DNA from: Sphingopyxis sp. MSC1_008
GTDB lineage: Bacteria > Pseudomonadota > Alphaproteobacteria > Sphingomonadales > Sphingomonadaceae
Length of the DNA stretch: 64,000 nucleotides
Direction: 5' to 3'
Assembly (NCBI RefSeq): GCF_023197165.1
Contig: NZ_JALPRD010000006.1
Span: 124,001-188,000 of the forward strand
Shown: positions 27,004-34,930 of the stretch, piece after piece
Layout: every line of letters starts with the position of its first letter
Position numbering within the stretch: position 1 is the stretch's first letter
The notes under the pieces: generated by a model
What the model was told of the DNA's origin: nothing
The model's input: only the letters and a program-made list of their open reading frames with translations
Databases searched by the model: none
Program-made: the position numbers and the translations under genes

Positions 27004-28595
27004 TCGCGGCACCGCCGGTGGGCCGCTGGATCGCCTTTCCCGTCCTCCTTGCCGCGATCGGCTTCGCGGCTTGGTGGCCGCCCGCGCGGTGGACGCTGAT
27101 CCTGTGGGTGCCGCTGCTCCTCATCGCCATTTATGACGCCGTCCAGCGCCACCACAGCCTGCGCCGCAACTTCCCGCTGATCGCGCGCATCCGCTGGTTG
27201 TTCGAGGAGCTGCGGCCGTTCCTCTACGCCTATATCGTCGAAGGTCCGCTCGACGGCCGCCCCTTCGCGCGCGCCGAGCGCGATATCGTCTATGCCCGCG
27301 CCAAGGGCGAACTCGACAGCCACCCCTTCGGCACCGAACTCGATGTCTATTCGGACGAATATGAGTGGATGAGCCACAGCATCGCGCCGACGATGGCACC
27401 CGACCGTTCACGGCGCGTCCGCGTCGGGACCGCACAGTGCGCGCGTCCGTATGACGCCGCATTGCTCAATATCTCGGCGATGAGCTTCGGCTCGCTCGGT
27501 GCCAATGCGATCGAAGCGCTCAACCTCGGCGCGCGGCTCGGCAACTTCTATCACGACACCGGCGAGGGGGGCTTCAGCCCCTATCACCGCGTCCACGGCG
27601 GCGATATCGTCTGGGAACTCGGCAGCGGCTATTTCGGCTGCCGCGACGCGGCGGGCCGCTTCGACCCCGGACGCTTCCGCGATCGCGCGGCGGAGGATCA
27701 GGTCAAGATGATCGAGATCAAGCTGAGCCAGGGTGCGAAGCCCGGGCACGGCGGCGTCCTTCCAGGCGCCAAGGTCAGCGCCGAAATCGCCGCAACGCGC
27801 GGCGTTCCCGAAGGACAGGACTGCATCTCGCCCGCCGCGCATTCGGCGTTCGCCACCCCGATCGAGCTGGTCGAGTGGGCCGCCAGATTGCGCGAGTCGT
27901 CAGGCGGCAAGCCCGTCGGAATCAAGCTCTGCGTCGGGCAACCGCACGAAATTTATGCCGTCATGAAGGCGATGATCGAGACCGGGATTCGCCTCGATTA
28001 CATCGTTGTCGACGGCGCCGAGGGCGGCACGGGCGCGGCGCCGGTCGAATTTTCGAACCGCGTCGGCATGCCGTTGCGCGAGGGTCTGATCTTCGTACGC
28101 AACGCGCTCGTCGGATGCGGCCTCAAGGAAGAGATCCGCCTCGCCGCGTCGGGCAAGGTCCATTCGGGCGCGGGGCTCGCGGTCAATTGTGCGCTCGGTG
28201 CCGACTGGTCGAACGCCGCGCGCGCCTTCATGTTTTCGCTGGGCTGCGTCCAATCGCTCAAATGCCACACCGACATGTGCCCGACCGGGGTCGCGACGCA
28301 GGATGCCGGCCGCCAGAGCGGACTCGTCGTCGAGGACAAGGCCGAACGCGTGCACCGCTTCCAGGCCGCGACCGTTTCGGCGCTGTGGGATATCAGCTGC
28401 GCGATGGGCCTCGACACCCCGTGGGCCATCCGCCCCGATCATCTCCACGAACGCCTCAATTCGGCGCGCTCGGACTCGATCGACCGCATCTACAAATTCT
28501 ACGAACGCGGTGTTCTTCTGGCCGATCCCGGATCGGTGGCGAGTGCCCGCTACTGGGCGATGGCACGCGCCGACAGCTTCCGCGCCGCTGTCTAG
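26961..28595 (+). CDS. FMN-binding glutamate-synthase-like protein, membrane-anchored
   Basis: A protein of about 544 aa. Two N-terminal hydrophobic segments (about residues 22-56) are followed by a TIM-barrel related to the FMN/synthase domain of glutamate synthase: NISAMSFGSLG, GEGGFSPYH, the VVDGAEGGTGAAP phosphate loop, and a three-Cys cluster motif ending CHTDMCPTGVATQ that would hold a [3Fe-4S] centre. The amidotransferase domain of GltB is absent, so it is a paralogue of unknown reaction. The start is uncertain: GTG 26961 (used), CTG 27000 overlapping the NTF2 stop, or GTG 27018. Its stop overlaps that of the convergent DUF1489 gene in CTAG (28592-28595). Confidence 0.85.
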   Translation: MGEDGRDARGATELIAAPPVGRWIAFPVLLAAIGFAAWWPPARWTLILWVPLLLIAIYDAVQRHHSLRRNFPLIARIRWLFEELRPFLYAYIVEGPLDGRPFARAERDIVYARAKGELDSHPFGTELDVYSDEYEWMSHSIAPTMAPDRSRRVRVGTAQCARPYDAALLNISAMSFGSLGANAIEALNLGARLGNFYHDTGEGGFSPYHRVHGGDIVWELGSGYFGCRDAAGRFDPGRFRDRAAEDQVKMIEIKLSQGAKPGHGGVLPGAKVSAEIAATRGVPEGQDCISPAAHSAFATPIELVEWAARLRESSGGKPVGIKLCVGQPHEIYAVMKAMIETGIRLDYIVVDGAEGGTGAAPVEFSNRVGMPLREGLIFVRNALVGCGLKEEIRLAASGKVHSGAGLAVNCALGADWSNAARAFMFSLGCVQSLKCHTDMCPTGVATQDAGRQSGLVVEDKAERVHRFQAATVSALWDISCAMGLDTPWAIRPDHLHERLNSARSDSIDRIYKFYERGVLLADPGSVASARYWAMARADSFRAAV

Positions 28596-28993
28596 ATCAG
28601 GCTGAGCTCAGCGAGCTCGCGGTAAAGCTCGGGCGGCAGATCCGCGAGCCCGTCGCCTTCGCCCACGCCCTTGGGCGCATCGCCGTCAGCAAGGTAACGC
28701 CACCCCTGATGCGCCCGTTTCGGCTGCGGATGAATACGCTCGAGCTGTGCTACACACACGATATCGATGCGCCCGTCGCTGCGATCCTCGAAGCGCAATA
28801 TTTCGACGCGCCCGACCAAAATGTGCTTCACGATGAAATGCAGCTTGCCGCCGATCAACTCGTCGGCGCGCTTGGGCTTGAACCGCGTCGCGAAACGGAT
28901 CTCGCCATCTTGCGCATAATTGGCGATCCGCGCTTGCAGCGCCGGATAGTCGGCGCAGCCGACGGCGACGCGGGTCATGTGAAGCGGAGGCAT
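28592..28993 (-). CDS. DUF1489 family protein
   Basis: A 133-aa protein with the DUF1489 pattern: start MPPLHMTRVAVGC, a RFKPKRADELIGGKLHFIVK core, and the C-terminal PQPKRAHQGWRYLADGDAPK. The family is restricted largely to alphaproteobacteria; function is unknown and no catalytic residues are recognised. The ATG at 28993 matches the family start. It shares the 4-base CTAG at its 3' end with the convergent gene. The 61-nt spacer upstream carries the terminator of terC. Confidence 0.85.
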   Translation of the reverse strand: MPPLHMTRVAVGCADYPALQARIANYAQDGEIRFATRFKPKRADELIGGKLHFIVKHILVGRVEILRFEDRSDGRIDIVCVAQLERIHPQPKRAHQGWRYLADGDAPKGVGEGDGLADLPPELYRELAELSLI

Positions 28994-29019
28994 GATGAAG
29001 AGATGGGGGCGGACAAGAA

Positions 29020-29049
29020 AAAAGCCAGCCCTTCGCGGGGCTGGCTTTT
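29020..29049 (-). terminator. intrinsic terminator after terC
   Basis: AAAAGCCAGCCC pairs with GGGCTGGCTTTT around a 6-nt TTCGCG loop. On the minus strand it is followed by a T-rich run, 6 nt after the terC stop. The flanking A-rich side would also let it act on the plus strand, but no plus gene ends here. Confidence 0.85.
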
Positions 29050-29054
29050 CCTTT

Positions 29055-29780
29055 TTAGCCGAACAAGGTTCCGATCCCGACGCCGGGGTCGACCCAGCCT
29101 TCATAGATCATCTTGACCGCAACATAGACGATGACGGCGAGGCCGAAATAGGCGATCCAGCGGTAACGCTCGATATATTTGGCGATGATATTCGCCGCGA
29201 GGCCCATCAGGGCGACGGCAAAAATCAAACCGACGATCATGATGCCCGGATGCTCGCGTGCCGCACCGGCGACCGCGAGCACATTGTCGAGGCTCATCGA
29301 CACGTCGGCAATAGCGACTGCCCAGGCTGCACCGGCAAAGCTCTTGGCGGGCTTCAGGCCCGAATGCTCGTCGCCCGCAACCTCGGGCGAACCATGCGAC
29401 TGGCCGGCGTGACGCAGCTCACGCCACATTTTCCACGCCACCCAGGCGAGCAGCAGACCGCCGATGAAGATCAGACCAACGATCCCCATCAATTGCTGCA
29501 CGACGAGCGCGAACGCGATCCGCAATACCAGTGCCGCGAGCACGCCGATCAGGATGACCTTCTTGCGCTGATCGGCGGGAAGCCCCGCGGCCAGCGCGCC
29601 GACGACGATCGCATTGTCGCCCGCGAGGACGAGATCGATCATCAGCACCTGCAGGAACGCGGCTAAAGCCGCCGGCTCGGTGATGTTCGAGAAATCCTTG
29701 ACGATCGCTGCCCACATGCCGGCAGGCCCGCCAAATCCTTCGGTAGCCGCACTGGCTTGAACTAAAAATTCCAGGATCAC
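29055..29780 (-). CDS. TerC family integral membrane protein
   Basis: A 241-aa protein with seven hydrophobic segments and the two TerC Asp-Asn motifs: LAGDNAIVV (DN at 55-56) and VSMSLDNVLAV. TerC/Alx proteins are implicated in manganese or other metal export and in supplying metals during protein secretion (family knowledge). A His/Glu-containing cytoplasmic loop (SHGSPEVAGDEHSG) sits mid-protein. It starts at GTG 29780, overlapping the stop of the ABM gene (GTGA, 29777-29780), and ends at a strong terminator. Confidence 0.9.
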   Translation of the reverse strand: MILEFLVQASAATEGFGGPAGMWAAIVKDFSNITEPAALAAFLQVLMIDLVLAGDNAIVVGALAAGLPADQRKKVILIGVLAALVLRIAFALVVQQLMGIVGLIFIGGLLLAWVAWKMWRELRHAGQSHGSPEVAGDEHSGLKPAKSFAGAAWAVAIADVSMSLDNVLAVAGAAREHPGIMIVGLIFAVALMGLAANIIAKYIERYRWIAYFGLAVIVYVAVKMIYEGWVDPGVGIGTLFG

Positions 29781-30070
29781 ACCGCGTCTCCGAAATAGCT
29801 GACCTCTGGCATAGGGTCATAAAAGTGATGCAGCAACGCCCGCCACTGCTGATAGCGATCCGATTGCCGGAAGCCGTCGCGATGGTCCTCGACCGACCTC
29901 CACTTCACTAAAAGCAGATAAGCCTGTCCGGTTGCTGTCGGGCGGCGAATTTCGAGCGAAATAAAGCCCGGTGACGCCTCGATCAACGGCCGCGCCTCGG
30001 CGACGGCCGCCTCGAAATCGGCTTCGCTGCCCGCACGGACGTGCAACAAGGCGTGTTCGATCACGGCCAT
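29777..30070 (-). CDS. antibiotic biosynthesis monooxygenase (ABM) domain protein
   Basis: A 97-aa single-domain ferredoxin-like protein with the ABM pattern MAVIEHALLHVRAGSEADFEAAVAEARPLI, then GFISLEIRR, YLLLVKWRSVEDH and W near residue 76. The conserved W/Y and the small size match heme- or quinone-handling ABM proteins; the ligand is unknown. It lies 9 nt after rho, so it is probably on the rho transcript, and overlaps terC by 4 nt. Confidence 0.85.
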   Translation of the reverse strand: MAVIEHALLHVRAGSEADFEAAVAEARPLIEASPGFISLEIRRPTATGQAYLLLVKWRSVEDHRDGFRQSDRYQQWRALLHHFYDPMPEVSYFGDAV

Positions 30071-30079
30071 CGCGTCGAC

Positions 30080-31336
30080 TTACTGGTTCATGCTGTCGAA
30101 GAAATCTTCGTTGGTCTTCGAATCCTTGATCTTGTCGAGCAGGAATTCCATCGCGTCGATCGTGCCCATCTGCATGAGGATGCGGCGCAGCACCCACATT
30201 TTCGACAGCTTGTCCTTCTCGACGAGCAATTCTTCCTTGCGCGTGCCCGACTTGCCGACGTCGAGCGACGGGAAGATGCGCTTGTCGGCGACCTTGCGGT
30301 CGAGCACGATTTCCGAGTTACCCGTGCCCTTGAACTCTTCGAAGATCACTTCGTCCATGCGGCTGCCGGTGTCGATCAGCGCGGTCGCGATGATCGACAG
30401 CGAACCGCCTTCTTCGATGTTACGCGCGGCGCCGAAGAAACGCTTCGGACGCTGCAACGCATTGGCGTCGACACCGCCGGTCAGCACCTTGCCCGACGAA
30501 GGGACAACAGTGTTGTAGGCGCGGCCGAGGCGCGTGATCGAGTCGAGCAGGATGACGACATCCTTCTTGTGCTCGACGAGGCGCTTGGCCTTTTCGATCA
30601 CCATTTCGGCGACCTGGACGTGGCGCGTCGCGGGTTCGTCGAAGGTCGAGGAGACGACTTCGCCGTTCACGCTGCGCTGCATGTCGGTGACTTCCTCGGG
30701 ACGTTCGTCGACGAGGAGGACGATGAGGTAAACCTCGGGATGGTTGTCGGTGATCGCCTTGGCGATATTCTGCAGCAGCACGGTCTTACCCGTGCGCGGC
30801 GGCGCGACGATCAGCGCGCGCTGGCCCTTGCCCTGCGGGCTGACGAGGTCGATCACGCGCGCCGACTTGTCCTTGACGGTCGGGTCGACGGTGTCGAGCG
30901 ACAGCTTCTGGTTCGGATAGAGCGGGGTCAAGTTGTCGAAATTGACGCGGTGACGAACGACGTCGGGATCGTCGAAATTGACGCTGATCAGCTTGGTCAG
31001 CGCAAAATAACGTTCGCCGTCGCGCGGGGCGCGGATTTCGCCTTCGACGGTGTCGCCGGTGCGCAGGCCATATTTGCGGACCTGGTTCGGCGAAACATAG
31101 ATGTCGTCGGGACCGGCGAGATAATTGGCCTCGGACGAGCGCAGGAAACCGAACGAGTCCGGGAGGACCTCGATCGTGCCCGACCCGATGATTTCCTCGC
31201 CCTCTTCGGCGAGTTCTTTCAGGATCGAGAACATCAGGTCCTGCTTGCGCAGCGTCGAGGCACCCTCGACCCCCAGTTCCTCAGCCATTTCGACAAGCTG
31301 GGCGGGGGCTTTGGTTTTAAGTTCTTTAAGATGCAT
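30080..31336 (-). CDS. rho: transcription termination factor Rho
   Basis: A 418-aa hexameric RNA helicase: N-terminal Rho_N helix bundle (1-45), cold-shock RNA-binding domain with GFGFLR-like PDSFGFLRS (about 59-67), Walker A APPRTGKT (178-185), the LVDERPEEV segment, and the primary-channel Q/R-loop region [19 protein letters not shown]. The ATG at 31336 starts [15 protein letters not shown] leader of about 360 nt precedes it; Rho autoregulates through its leader in other bacteria, which is plausible here but not shown. It is co-oriented with replication leaving the origin. Confidence 0.98.
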   Translation of the reverse strand: MHLKELKTKAPAQLVEMAEELGVEGASTLRKQDLMFSILKELAEEGEEIIGSGTIEVLPDSFGFLRSSEANYLAGPDDIYVSPNQVRKYGLRTGDTVEGEIRAPRDGERYFALTKLISVNFDDPDVVRHRVNFDNLTPLYPNQKLSLDTVDPTVKDKSARVIDLVSPQGKGQRALIVAPPRTGKTVLLQNIAKAITDNHPEVYLIVLLVDERPEEVTDMQRSVNGEVVSSTFDEPATRHVQVAEMVIEKAKRLVEHKKDVVILLDSITRLGRAYNTVVPSSGKVLTGGVDANALQRPKRFFGAARNIEEGGSLSIIATALIDTGSRMDEVIFEEFKGTGNSEIVLDRKVADKRIFPSLDVGKSGTRKEELLVEKDKLSKMWVLRRILMQMGTIDAMEFLLDKIKDSKTNEDFFDSMNQ

Positions 31337-31697
31337 GGATGGATTCCAGGATAGGTTTTGGGAGAAAATTACAGTCGATTTCGATGCACCGCTGGGGTGC
31401 CTATCCGGCCGTGGGACGACCGTTACAGATAGCTTCGGCGCGAGGAAGCGCCGCCCGCGCAGCGCGGGGTTGATCGGCCCCTATATCCGGGCCGGGTTTA
31501 AGTCAATCGGGCAGCGGCATACCGCAGATCGACGACGCCGGTTTCGGGTGAAGAATGATCCTTCAAACTTCGTCATGCTGAACTTGTTTCAGCATCCACG
31601 GTCTGAGTTCACGTCCGGCACTGCGCCGAAAGAAAGCACAGGCCATGGACCCTGAAACAAGTTCAGGGTGACGAGAAAGCACGAAATCAGCTTAAAA
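31337..31697. other. rho leader / hemJ-rho spacer
   Basis: 361 nt without a convincing gene. The part nearest rho is probably its promoter and 5' leader. The distal part holds the palindromic repeat at 31571-31673. No other feature was recognised. Confidence 0.6.
31571..31673. repeat. mirror-paired palindromic repeat, type B
   Basis: The left hairpin contains CTGAACTTGTTTCAG and the right one is its inverted counterpart (CTGAAACAAGTTCAG), flanked by CGTCA and TGACG ends, about 103 nt in all. It has the same architecture as the type A repeat but a different core sequence. It lies between hemJ and rho. Confidence 0.8.
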
Positions 31698-32144
31698 TCA
31701 GGGGCGGACGACCACGAGGATGACGATGATCGCCGCGGCGATCCCCGGCACTTCGTTTAGCATCCGCAGCCGCTTTTCGGTGAGCGGACGCTCGCCGCGC
31801 GCGAGTTTCTTCGCATAGCCGATCATCCAGCCATGATAGCCCGACAGCGCCAGCACGAGCAGGAATTTGGCGATGAACCAGCCCTCGTGCCAAAAATCGC
31901 CGTTGAAGGCGAGCATCAGCCCGAAGATCCAGACGATGATCAACGCGGGATTCAAGATGATCCGCCGCAGCCGGTCCTCGCGCTCGATCCACCTTCCGTC
32001 CTCGTCGGACCCGACGGGGCATTGATGGTGATAGACGAAAAAGCGCGGCATCATGAACAGGCCGGCCATCAGGAAAATCACGAAAATGATATGCGCCGCT
32101 TTGACCCAAAGCATCGTCGCCCCCAGAAAGCCTGTCAGTTCCAT
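31698..32144 (-). CDS. hemJ: protoporphyrinogen IX oxidase HemJ
   Basis: A 148-aa membrane protein with four helices, family-typical in length. Conserved positions are His18 in VKAAHIIFV, the MPRFFVYHH segment, and the C-terminal RMLNEVPGIAAAIIVILVVVRP. HemJ oxidises protoporphyrinogen IX to protoporphyrin IX in bacteria lacking HemY and HemG. Its place 3 nt after hemE, in the same operon, supports a heme role over the alternative CopD copper-resistance annotation. Confidence 0.9.
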   Translation of the reverse strand: MELTGFLGATMLWVKAAHIIFVIFLMAGLFMMPRFFVYHHQCPVGSDEDGRWIEREDRLRRIILNPALIIVWIFGLMLAFNGDFWHEGWFIAKFLLVLALSGYHGWMIGYAKKLARGERPLTEKRLRMLNEVPGIAAAIIVILVVVRP

Positions 32145-32147
32145 ATG

Positions 32148-33176
32148 TTATCCGCCGCGAACGCGTCTGATCAGATGTTCGACATGGGCAATCGGCGTGT
32201 CGGGCACGATCCCATGGCCGAGATTGAAGATATGGGGACGCGACGGGAACGCCGCAAGGATTCGATCGATCGCGGTATCGAGCGCTTCGCCGCCCGCGAC
32301 GAGCGCGAGCGGATCGAGATTGCCCTGCACCGGCAGATGCGCCGGCAAGATGCCGTCGGCCCACAGCGGATCGACCGTCTCGTCGAGCCCGATCGCATCG
32401 ACTCCCGTCTCGTCGGCATAGGCGCGGAGCTTGCCGCCCGCACCCTTTGGAAAGCCGATAATCGGCGTATCGGGATGCAGTGCCTTCAGACGGCGAACGA
32501 TTTCGGCATTGGGCGCGATCACCCATTGCTCATATTGCGCCGGCGACAGGCTGCCCGCCCAGCTGTCGAACAATTGCACCGCGTCGACGCCATTTTCGAT
32601 CTGGCCCGAAAGATAGGTGACGGTGAGGTCGACGATCGCATCGATGATCGCCTGGAATGCCGCTGGATCGCCGAACGCAAGCCGCCTGGCTGCCGCCTGG
32701 TCCTTCGACCCCTGCCCCGCCACCATATAGGTCGCGACCGTCCACGGGCTCCCTGCAAAGCCGAGGAAGGTCGTTTCGGACGGGAGCGAGGCGGCGACGC
32801 GCGTCACCGTCGCATAGACGGGATCGAGCCGCTGATGCGCCGTCTCGAGCGACGCCAGTGTGCTATCGACGAGCGGCGGGGCAAGCCGGGGTCCCTCGCC
32901 CGCCTCGAACCACAGATGCTGGCCGAGCGCATGCGGAATGACGAGAATGTCGGAGAAGAGGATCGAGCCGTCGAAACCGAAGCGCCGGATCGGCTGCAGC
33001 GTCACTTCGGCGGCAGCCTCGGGATCATAGCATAGCTCAAGGAATCCGCCCTTGGTTTCGCGAAGGGCGCGATATTCGGGCAGATAGCGTCCAGCTTGGC
33101 GCATCAGCCAGAGCGACGGGCGCTCCTGACGCACCCCGCGCAGCGTTGCCAGCAAGCTCTTCGGTGACGCCTTCAC
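32148..33176 (-). CDS. hemE: uroporphyrinogen decarboxylase
   Basis: HemE converts uroporphyrinogen III to coproporphyrinogen III in the cytoplasm. The 342-aa TIM barrel has signature 1 RQAGRYLPEYR (26-36), the FSDILVIPHALG active-site Asp region and the signature-2 region around GFAGSPWTVATYM. The ATG at 33176 is the first in frame. The gene flanks the predicted origin; hemE is a conserved landmark on one side of alphaproteobacterial oriC. It forms an operon with hemJ. Confidence 0.97.
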   Translation of the reverse strand: MKASPKSLLATLRGVRQERPSLWLMRQAGRYLPEYRALRETKGGFLELCYDPEAAAEVTLQPIRRFGFDGSILFSDILVIPHALGQHLWFEAGEGPRLAPPLVDSTLASLETAHQRLDPVYATVTRVAASLPSETTFLGFAGSPWTVATYMVAGQGSKDQAAARRLAFGDPAAFQAIIDAIVDLTVTYLSGQIENGVDAVQLFDSWAGSLSPAQYEQWVIAPNAEIVRRLKALHPDTPIIGFPKGAGGKLRAYADETGVDAIGLDETVDPLWADGILPAHLPVQGNLDPLALVAGGEALDTAIDRILAAFPSRPHIFNLGHGIVPDTPIAHVEHLIRRVRGG

Positions 33177-33524
33177 GCGGGCCCTCTTTCTCTTCTCAAT
33201 AATATATAGAATATGATTGTGGTGGTTAGTTGGTCGGCGGACAACGCGGCTTTAGGCCGGGGCGTCCTTTTTGCCAACAGCTTGACTCCATCGCGCCCGC
33301 CGCCCGCCACAGAGTCGCCCGCGCTTCTCCCGCTATTCACAGCCTGTGGATAAGATTCGTCCCTTGTGGATAAGCGATAGAGCGGAATCGACACGGTCGG
33401 GGATGAATCGATCGTCCCGATTTGCTCCCCGCGCTTCTCCAAAACTTATCCACAGGACTCTATTCGTCATCCCGGACTTGATCCGGGATTGCCTTTTTCG
33501 GGAGTTTCCCGCCATGGTGCCGCG
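33177..33524. other. oriC: predicted chromosomal replication origin oriC
   Basis: A 348-nt non-coding region between the divergently transcribed hemE and the dikinase-regulator gene, as in Caulobacter. It contains three perfect DnaA boxes TTATCCACA: 33345-33353 and 33365-33373 (both minus strand, 20 bp apart) and 33446-33454 (plus). A weaker CTATTCACA lies at 33333-33341. An AT-rich stretch (33197-33219) next to hemE could be the unwinding element. Six GANTC sites occur at 33284, 33312, 33354, 33385, 33405 and 33456. A direct repeat CCCGCGCTTCTCC lies at 33318 and 33428. Genes on both sides point outward. No CtrA-type TTAA-N7-TTAA box was seen. Confidence 0.88.
33465..33490. repeat. half copy of the type A palindromic repeat
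   Basis: Only the left hairpin (CGTCA plus CCCGGACTTGATCCGGG) of the unit at 15071-15143 is present, at the right edge of the origin region, 34 nt before the next gene. The mirrored partner is missing. Confidence 0.8.
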
Positions 33525-34337
33525 ATGGGCCGGCTCCACCTACATCTCATATCCGACTCCACGGGCGAGACACTCGAAAATATCGCCAAGGCGGCGATCG
33601 CGCAGTTCGACGATGTCGAGGTCGTGCGCCATTTCTGGCCGATGGTGCGATCGGAATCGCATCTCGACCGGATCATGGCCGAGGTGCAGGCGAGCCCCGG
33701 GATGATCCTCTTCACGCTGGTGAACGGCGAGCTGCGCGTAAGCCTCGAGCGCCGCGCGACCGCGCTCAACCTGCCGACGGTCGCGGCGCTTGATGCGGTG
33801 ACCGACGCACTGTCGCGGATGTTGGGGCAGGAAGCGAAGGCGCGGCCCGGCCGCCAGCACCAGCTTGACGCCGCCTATTTCGCGCGCGTCGAGGCGATCC
33901 AGTTCACCGTCGCGCACGACGACGGCATCGGCTGGGAAAATTGGGAACAGGCCGACATCGTGCTTGCCGGCGTGTCGCGCACATCGAAAACCCCAACGAG
34001 CATCTATCTCGCGAACCGCGGTTTCAAGACCGCGAATATCCCGATCGTCCCCGAATCGCCGCCGCCCAGCGCGCTGTACACGCTGAAGCGCCCGATGATC
34101 GTCGGGCTCACCACAGGGCTCGACCGGCTCGTGCAGGTACGCCGCAACCGCCTGCTCTCGCTCAATCAGGCGCCCGAAACCTCCTATGTCGACGACGAGC
34201 GCGTGAAGGCCGAACTTGCCTATGCGCGGCGGATGTTCGCCGACAATGGCTGGCCGGTGATCGACGTCACGCGCCGCTCGATCGAGGAAACCGCCGCAGC
34301 GGTGATCAAGCTCGTCGAAGATCGCGCTTCGGTATGA
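33525..34337 (+). CDS. pyruvate, phosphate dikinase / PEP synthase regulatory protein (kinase-phosphorylase)
   Basis: A 270-aa DUF299 protein. It begins MGRLHLHLISDSTGETLENIA, with the P-loop-like GVSRTSKTPTS (about 149-159) that binds ADP, and VPESPPPSALY. These bifunctional enzymes use ADP to phosphorylate, and phosphate to dephosphorylate, a Thr on PEP synthase or pyruvate phosphate dikinase. No dikinase gene is in the window. ATG 33525 is used; a TTG at 33489 would extend into the repeat. This is the gene called RP001-like beside the Caulobacter origin. It starts a coupled operon with maf. Confidence 0.92.
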   Translation: MGRLHLHLISDSTGETLENIAKAAIAQFDDVEVVRHFWPMVRSESHLDRIMAEVQASPGMILFTLVNGELRVSLERRATALNLPTVAALDAVTDALSRMLGQEAKARPGRQHQLDAAYFARVEAIQFTVAHDDGIGWENWEQADIVLAGVSRTSKTPTSIYLANRGFKTANIPIVPESPPPSALYTLKRPMIVGLTTGLDRLVQVRRNRLLSLNQAPETSYVDDERVKAELAYARRMFADNGWPVIDVTRRSIEETAAAVIKLVEDRASV

Positions 34338-34930
34338 CCCTTCTCCTCGCCTCGCAGAGCAGCGGCCGCGCCGCGATGCTTCGCGCCGCCGGGCTCGACT
34401 TCGAGACGAGCGCGGCGCATGTCGACGAGGAGGCGCTCACCGCCTCGCTGCTCGCCGCCGGGCAGACCCCGCGCAACATCGCCGACGCGCTCGCCGAGGC
34501 GAAAGCAATCAAAATCTCGTCGCGGCTTCCGGGCGTGACGGTGCTCGGCGCCGACTCCACCCTCGCGCTCGACGACGGCTCGATGCTCGCAAAGCCTGAA
34601 AGCCCCGAAGACGCTGCTGAGCATCTCCGCCGCATGGCGGGCACGCGCCACCGCCTGTTCAGCGCCGCGGTCGCCGCGCGCGACGGCGCGCCCGTGTGGC
34701 GCGCGATCGGCGAGGCGAAGCTGTGGATGCGCCCCTTGTCCGAAGCCTTCATCGCCGACTATGTCGCGCGCGAATGGGACAGCATTCGCTGGACCGTCGG
34801 CTGTTACGAAATCGAAGGAGCGGGCGTGCAATTGTTCGAAAAGGTCGAGGGCGATCCCTGGACGATCATCGGCATGCCGATGCTCCCCTTGCTGGCGTGG
34901 CTGCGCACCACCGGATTGGCGGCATCATGA
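34334..34930 (+). CDS. maf: Maf-like nucleotide pyrophosphatase
   Basis: A 198-aa protein with the Maf N-terminal signature LLLASQSSGRAAMLRAAGL (usually ASxSPRR; here SSGR), HVDEEAL, the catalytic-Asp segment LGADSTLAL, and GCYEIEGAGVQLFEKVEGD. Maf proteins hydrolyse dTTP/UTP or modified nucleotides and are linked to septum control. Both ends are coupled by ATGA overlaps, with the regulator gene upstream and aroE downstream. The exact nucleotide preference is not inferred. Confidence 0.92.
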   Translation: MTLLLASQSSGRAAMLRAAGLDFETSAAHVDEEALTASLLAAGQTPRNIADALAEAKAIKISSRLPGVTVLGADSTLALDDGSMLAKPESPEDAAEHLRRMAGTRHRLFSAAVAARDGAPVWRAIGEAKLWMRPLSEAFIADYVAREWDSIRWTVGCYEIEGAGVQLFEKVEGDPWTIIGMPMLPLLAWLRTTGLAAS

